A stretch of DNA of 64,000 nucleotides from positions 2,833,501-2,897,500 of the forward strand of contig JARHVA010000349.1 in NCBI GenBank assembly GCA_037957365.1, given 5' to 3'. Each line of letters begins with the position of its first letter. The first letter of the stretch is position 1. This document shows, piece after piece, positions 58,757 to 64,000 of the stretch. The notes below the pieces were generated by a model. It had not been told where the DNA came from. It saw only the letters and a program-made list of their open reading frames with translations, and did no database searches. Both the position numbers and the translations under genes were made by a program. Source of the stretch: Torreya grandis. Taxonomy: Eukaryota; Streptophyta; Pinopsida; Cupressales; Taxaceae.

Positions 58757-59580
58757 TTAAAGCTTTGAGGAATCTAGAGATTGGTTGATTTTGACAATAC
58801 ATGGGTTATCATGAGTACCCAAGTTGACATCCATGGTGGATTCATTCAATGTGGTTAAATTATTAAGAGGGAGGGATTTGTGGATAGAGTAATCTTTTGC
58901 ACCAAGATAGGTAAGAAGGGAATCATCATCCTGATATTGAATGGTATTAATGGTAGGAGAGTCATCTTCTACCATCTCAAGATGAGTTAGAGGAATGGTT
59001 ACAATCTCCCCATCCTTTTCATAAGTTAAGGGTCCAAGGCTAATCATGTTGATGAAAAAGAAAAGTTAATGGGGATGATATCAAAATTCTCAAATTCTAA
59101 TGGTGAAGGGGTTGGTGAGGGTGGGGCTTCCTTGTTGATGGTGATAATGTGGGGTGAATCAGTTAGCTCTTCAGGTGTGACAAATCCAAGACCAAATTTA
59201 TCATGAGGCTTTTGGGTCTTACATAGAAAAAAATCATGTGGTCCATGCTCATAACATCCTAGACCAAATCCCTTCCAAGCACACCTATAGAGGTATGACT
59301 TGGAAAACTCTATTTTATCTAGATAGGAGAAATCAAAGGTGAATAATTAAGTAGAAAAGGATGTAGAGGTGGTAGAAATCAGTTGGTCAAGTCTACCATA
59401 AACAAGATTAGTTTGGAGATTGAGAGGCCTAAAAGGAATAATGGTTATGATATTGGGATCATAACTAGGGTTATGGTCAAGGTTCCCATACTCCTGGGGA
59501 GTAGGGAAGGTGTCTAAGGTTAAGAAGTAATACTCCCAAAGTGAGAGATGTTGGAATGTTGATTTTGAGGGGTGATTCAT
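58757..59580 (-). pseudogene. Protease-RT linker, right-hand element
   Basis: Open frames 59047-58757 and 59580-59347 are acidic and Ser/Thr-rich with no known fold. They correspond in place to the 120-residue charged linker of the nested element (36.1-35.96 kb and below). Confidence 0.5.
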
Positions 59581-59759
59581 GTTATTTGGGTAGAAGGGAT
59601 GGATGAGATAGTCAAGGTTTGGTTGGTAAAAGAGGTGGGGTTGTCTTCGATTAGTGAAGGTTTGGTTGATGAGATAAGAAGAACATCATTGGGATGGTAT
59701 GTTATGTTTCATGATGTGAAAGGACTTGGGTTAGCTTATATGGTAACTACTTGACCCTC

Positions 59760-60080
59760 ATGATCAAATTTGATGCACTGATGTAGGGTAGATGGCACAC
59801 AATTCATGGAATGAATCTAAGGGCATCCAAGCAAAAAAATGTTTTAGAACTCACCTTCCACTACATCGAAGAGCTCAAGAAGCATATGAGGTCCTAAATG
59901 AATATGGAGGATGAAAATTAATAGAGTTGTTTCCATAGTATCATTGAAGGAGCGGAGCATCACTATGGATTCTAACATAATATTCTCTAGTAATTTCAAT
60001 TGGTCATATGTATGAGAGGACATAATATTGATGCTAGCTTGTCCATAAATCATAACCCTTTTGATGTGGGTTTGGTTAAT
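59760..60080 (-). pseudogene. Retropepsin relic, right-hand element
   Basis: 60053-59844 starts MIYGQASINIMSSHTYDQL, the protease active-site region with D-G replaced by Y-G-Q, so the catalytic Asp is lost. After a stop, FLLGCP, stop, IHSMNCVPSTLHQCIKF follows. The stop is TAG where the family has Trp (TGG). This is the LGRPWIH...VPSTLHQCIKF block. Confidence 0.82.
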
Positions 60081-60197
60081 GTATGCAGTAATGAAAATGG
60101 GAGGATTTGGATCCTAGAGATGAACATAGGGTATTTCTGAATCCTTAAAGGGAACAAGGGTGGAGAGCTAGAGGGCTTCGACAAAGGCTGCTAGAGA

Positions 60198-61388
60198 TTA
60201 TGGATCTTCTAGTTGAACCTCTATCATATGTAAAGCCTTTATCATCACCTGAAGGTGATGGGGACAAGTATTGATTAGTTCATATAAACTCATCTTCATT
60301 GGTGTTTGGTGAAGTTTCTTTAGAATTACTCTTTGGATTGACTCAAAAGGGTTGGATTGGGAGGCACCCAAGATGGACACCTTAGGCTTGGCTAAAGGTG
60401 AAGGTGCTTGGGTTTGGTTGGGTGATTGGGTGGTGGAAGAAGGGCATGTACATGGAATTGACACCTTTACCTTCTCAAAATCCATTTACTGGGCTTGTGA
60501 TTGTGTGACCACATGGATGGTATGGATTTGGGGAAGAGTTGGGCTAGAGGACTGCTTCGGTTCTTCCTCACTCTTATATGAGAGTGTGGGAATAGGTGAG
60601 TGTTGGGTGGTTACTTTTGGTTCTTGGAGTGGAGGTCCACTCAGGGGAGGATTTTATGACAATAAGTCATAATCAACACATAGCTGATGGATTAGGACTT
60701 TAAGAGATTTATAATTCTTTGTATCATGTCTTAACATTCTATGGTATGAGCAAATTAGATTATCATTAAACCAGGATGGCTTAGGATTATGGGGGTTAAA
60801 TGGTTTTATAGGAGGAAAATTTAAGCAAGAGGATTGTAATAATCTTTGTAGGATGCTTGAGTAAGACTCAAGTAAAGGTGATAAGGGTGTTGGGGTTTTG
60901 GCTTTGGATTTTGAGGTGGAAGCCTTCTCAGGAGTAGGCTTTGCAATGAGAGTTTTGGGTTGTGGAATATTCTTGGTAGGTGTTTTTGGACTAGACTGAT
61001 TAGGGGTTAATGGTTTGAAAGTTAATGGCTTAGAGGTAAATGGTTTAGAGGTAGAAGGTTTATATATAGCAAGATTGGTAGTGGGTGGGTTGGAAATATA
61101 AGGGTTAGAAGTAGAATGTTTAGTAGTGGAGGGTTTGAAGGTAAAACACATGAAAAGAATAGGTAGGGGTGTATATAAAAGAGGAGGTTGGGCTTGGGTT
61201 ATATTTTGGAGGCATGTATTCTTAATGGAAGGATGAGGTCCTAGGATGGATGAGGGATGTGGCCTTAAAATGGAAGGTAAGGTATAAATGGGTGGCAAGG
61301 TTTTAGGTTTCAGAATCCTAGGTGGCTCCACTTTCTTGGTTGGTTTGGTGTGGGATTTCTTTAGTGGGTTAGATGGAGCTAAATCCAA
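60198..61388 (-). pseudogene. Gag C-terminal region with zinc knuckle and linker, right-hand element
   Basis: The longest uninterrupted frame of the element, 244 residues (61388-60654), is Pro/Thr/Ser/Lys-rich with imperfect KPSTSKP-type repeats. It ends in ICSYHRMLRHDTKNYKSL, a C-x2-H-x4-H-x4-C knuckle with the last Cys changed to Tyr. 60485-60198 continues with the linker ILKKLHQTPMKMSLYELIN, the same module that precedes the protease in the outer element. Confidence 0.8.
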
Positions 61389-62747
61389 ATTTAATAGAGG
61401 GTGATTAAATCTCTAAGTATGGAGCATGCATAGGCTATTTAAGGTCTTTGTTAGGATGGTAGAAGGTGCTTGGGTTACCTTGAGTGGATTTGGTTTGGTT
61501 GGTTCAACTATGGTTTGAGAGGTAGATATTTCTATTGGTTTGGTCAGGGTGATGGTGGGTTCACTAATGGAAGTTGAAGGTTGGATTGATAATGGTATGG
61601 TTGAGGGTTCTTGCTTAGTTGGATATGGGAACCCAAGATGGTGCCAAAATGTGGCATGATCTATGTCGGGTTAGGATAGGTACTCCAAGTTTTGGACTAG
61701 TCTAGAAAAAGGCTTATAAACGAGTTTGGTTCCTTTAGTATTGGTATCAAAGGACAAACCCATGGTTTGAGAGAGGGGAGTGGTTTCCTTGTCCTTTTCC
61801 TCAATCAATGACTCTAATGTTTGGGAAGGTGATTCCTCCATGGGAGGGGTAAATAAACTAACCTCTTCTTTAGGAATGATTTCCAAAGGAAGAGTGGATT
61901 ATTCTATGAGAAGAGAAAGGTATGGTGGTAATGGTTACCTATTTTGGTATGTCTTCCAAAGGAGAGGTTGGTAACTTCACTACCTTAATAATTAGAGAAA
62001 GGGGAAGAATTTCTTCCTTTGTTTTAGTTTTCAAAGGAATAGAAGGTGAATCCACTACCTCAATAAGTGGAGGGGGGGGAAGAAGTGGTTTTGGCCATGG
62101 TTTTCTCAACAATGAACTCTCTAATAACCACATTATTAGTAAGGACCTCATGGTTGTGAGAGGATTCTACTCTATTGTTTTCAATTTTTATGAAAGGGGC
62201 ATGTTGGGAAGAGGTTGTCTATGTCAAGTGACTAATTTTTGGGTGCATTGGGATTATCTAGTACAAGTTACCCCTTGTCAATCAACCCTTGGACAATTAT
62301 TTTGAAGGTATTATATCTACTAACATTGTGTCCAATGATATGGTGGAAGGCACACAATTCATTCTCTTTATATCATTTGGGTGTAGAATGAGAGGAATCA
62401 AATTGTTGTGGGGGTTTAATTGGAGGAAGTCATATGATGTTTGATTTCAACAATTTTTTTAATATTGAAGAATATGACTCCCATAGCATAGTGTATTAAT
62501 TTTGGTTGTTACAGTTTTGGTTTTAGGTATTCCACTTGGAAGAATTAGAAGATTTGGGTTGATTAACAACTAGAGGATGAAAATTTTTAATGACAACTGC
62601 ATTCATGGTTCCCTTGGTTTTGGTGTTGGTATTGGAGTGAGTGGTGGTTTTGGAGGAGGAATTCTCATTTGACTCAAAATCAGATTTTCTATTTCTAAAT
62701 TTTAGCTTCCCCTCATCAATGGATCTAATATATAATTTCCTTACCAT
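61389..62747 (-). pseudogene. Gag spacer region, right-hand element
   Basis: Frames 62747-62523 (MVRKLYIRSIDEGKLKF start), 62151-61939 and 61886-61671 are charged, Ser/Thr/Pro-rich and low in complexity, with no named fold. They join the capsid core to the knuckle. Overlapping + frames here (61780-61974, 61922-62305) are antisense shadows. Confidence 0.5.
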
Positions 62748-62749
62748 GG

Positions 62750-63240
62750 TGAAAGCCTCATCAAAGGTTTTAAAAGTTTGAAACTATAAAGTGGAGGAAA
62801 TATGTTTGACACAAGCCTAAGAGAAAAGTACAATCAGCTCAAGTTGGGGAAAAGAGAAAGAGAGTTGGTTTATAAAACCTTTCCAATGGGCCATGAAATC
62901 AGCAATTAACTAATCCTCAAATTATCAAATAGAGTAGAGGTTGGTGATGAAAAATTTCTTAGATACATTTATGGAAAAATGATCTAAGAAGGTTTAAGCT
63001 AATTGGGTAAAATAAAATAGGGAGTGCCTAGTAATAGAACTATACCAATCTAATGCCAGACTAAATAGGGACATGGGAAAGGTGAAAAAAAGGAGAGCAT
63101 CATCATAAGCAATCAAATAGCAAGGGTGTCTAAATGCTCTAAGATGTTGCTAAAGATCTTCCTTGCTCTAAAATTTTGAAAACTATAGAAGTTCACATTG
63201 AGGAGGATAAGGTCAGATTGGGATGGATGGATGAATTGGT
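62750..63240 (-). pseudogene. Gag capsid-core relic, right-hand element
   Basis: The minus strand, with a few stops, reads HLRAFRHPCYLIAYDDALLF, TFPMSLFSLALDWYSSITRH and FLDHFSINVSKKFFITNLYS. It then gives FMAHWKGFINQLS. This is the retrotransposon Gag pattern H-L..F......D...L...FP.SL...A..WY, then F...F. Confidence 0.82.
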
Positions 63241-64000
63241 TCATTGAAAATTTGATCATCTGATGAGAAGTTATGGGCACCAAAAATAGATGACTCCAAA
63301 TTGGTCATCTTGTATATTGACATCTTAACTAGATCTATTTGTGGTTGTGCACCCCCATATAAATTTCATTGGGTTTGGGTAGATGCAACATGAAAATAAA
63401 TAGTGGAAGGTTGAGAGGTTTCCACATATTGATATGTGGACATGGGTGGTCGAGAGGATGCCATGTACGAGTAAGTGGATATAGGAGGTTGGGTAGAAGA
63501 TGGAGCCATATACCCTTATGGGTTAGGAATACAACTTGGGTTGGGTGTAATAGGTATTTATTGGGGAATTGACATGGGTTGGGTTGGAGGTATGGCTAGG
63601 TTGGTAGGTTGAGGATGGGTGGTGGCCTTGGTAAAAATGGGTGGAAGGGTAAAAGCTATGGAAACCACCAAGCTTTGTAATGGAGTAGAGGTTGGTGGAT
63701 TGGAGATAAGAGGAAGGGTGGAAACACTAGTAGAGGGAATTTCAATAGTAAGTGGGGTATAGGTGACCAAAGGATGGGTTTATCTTATAATAGAAGGCTT
63801 ATTAGTTGGGGTGGAAGGTGTTTGGGTGTTAGTTGGTTGGGTGGGTTAGTTTTGTATGGTGGTATTAGAGGGATTGTTAGTAGAAGAAGATGCTTGGGTG
63901 ACAAAGGGTTGGGTGGAAATGGTGGTAATAGAGGTGCTGCCCATAAGATGGGATGGCATACCATAGGGTGGATCAATAGGTGGAATATAAGCAAGGGTAC
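63241..64000 (-). pseudogene. Gag N-terminal Pro/Thr-rich region, right-hand element
   Basis: Frames 63770-63558 and 63994-63785 are dominated by Pro, Thr, Ser and Leu and overlap in different phases. They are the likely start of Gag, running off the window. No fold is recognisable. Confidence 0.45.

Larger units (their letters stand above)
52650..64000 (-). mobile_element. Right-hand Ty3/gypsy element (Tat-like), incomplete in window
   Basis: On the minus strand, from the right edge: Pro/Thr-rich Gag N-terminus, capsid core, long Ser/Thr/Lys/Pro-rich Gag spacer, zinc knuckle, protease, RT, RNase H, second RNase H, integrase. An antisense plant-mobile-domain-like ORF follows. The 5' LTR lies beyond 64000 and the 3' LTR was not found, so the left limit is a guess. 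Organisation is close to the nested Tat-like element but sequence identity is low, so it is another family. Dead by many stops. Confidence 0.75.

Noticed and set aside
60352..62305. + strand ORFs of 106 and 127 aa
   Set aside because: They oppose the Gag spacer and linker of the right-hand element; Trp/Gly/Val-rich composition is the antisense of Pro/Thr/Ser-rich coding sequence.

Overview
The window is nuclear DNA of a plant, very probably a large-genome seed plant such as a gymnosperm. The organism call is an inference. It rests on AT-rich sequence, one host gene with GT-AG introns at the left edge, and old LTR retrotransposons filling nearly everything else. These are nested, decayed and not removed. 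There is no sign of prokaryotic genes, CRISPR, tRNA or rRNA.

Layout. (1) 212-2662: a small non-autonomous Copia-type LTR element with 350/352-bp LTRs, tRNA-iMet primer site, polypurine tract and a perfect 5-bp target-site duplication (TSD, ATATA). (2) 4467-5343: the last five coding exons of mitochondrial pyruvate dehydrogenase E1 alpha on the + strand, intact and in phase 0; the upstream intron holds two tandem duplications. (3) 5344-12314: AT-rich DNA with no recognised gene. (4) 12315-18063 and 49549-about 50500: one old minus-strand Ty3/gypsy element (the 'host' element; gag and protease only), split in two by a later insertion. (5) 18064-49543: the 'outer' minus-strand Ty3 element (TSD AGATG) that split it. 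It carries two further insertions: a Copia-type LTR-int-LTR-int-LTR array at 19233-26844 (TSD TACAT; three 1170-bp LTRs, two 2051-bp interiors), and a full-length Ty3 element of Tat-like organisation at 28195-44220 (TSD GAAAT/GGAAT) with recognisable gag, protease, RT, two RNase H domains and integrase. (6) About 52650-64000: a further minus-strand Ty3 element of the same general type, running off the right edge. Downstream of its integrase, in antisense, lies a decayed ORF resembling the plant mobile domain (PMD) family.

No retrotransposon here looks autonomous. Reading frames are broken everywhere and several catalytic residues are substituted (YVDD to YVNE, integrase DNG to NNG). Many stops fit C-to-T decay of CAG/CAA/CGA/TGG codons. 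By eye, LTR divergence follows nesting order: outer pair most diverged, Tat-like pair about 9-10 %, Copia array only a few percent.

The most unusual structure is a set of short palindromes and inverted repeats, each specific to one element family, in or near the U3 part of the LTRs. The clearest is ACCGACGTCGGT in the Copia array (about 5 copies per LTR and about 11 per interior). Its interior cluster sits where the integrase should be. The GACGTC core is that of a plant bZIP C-box, so a transcriptional or chromatin role is a testable guess, not a demonstrated function.
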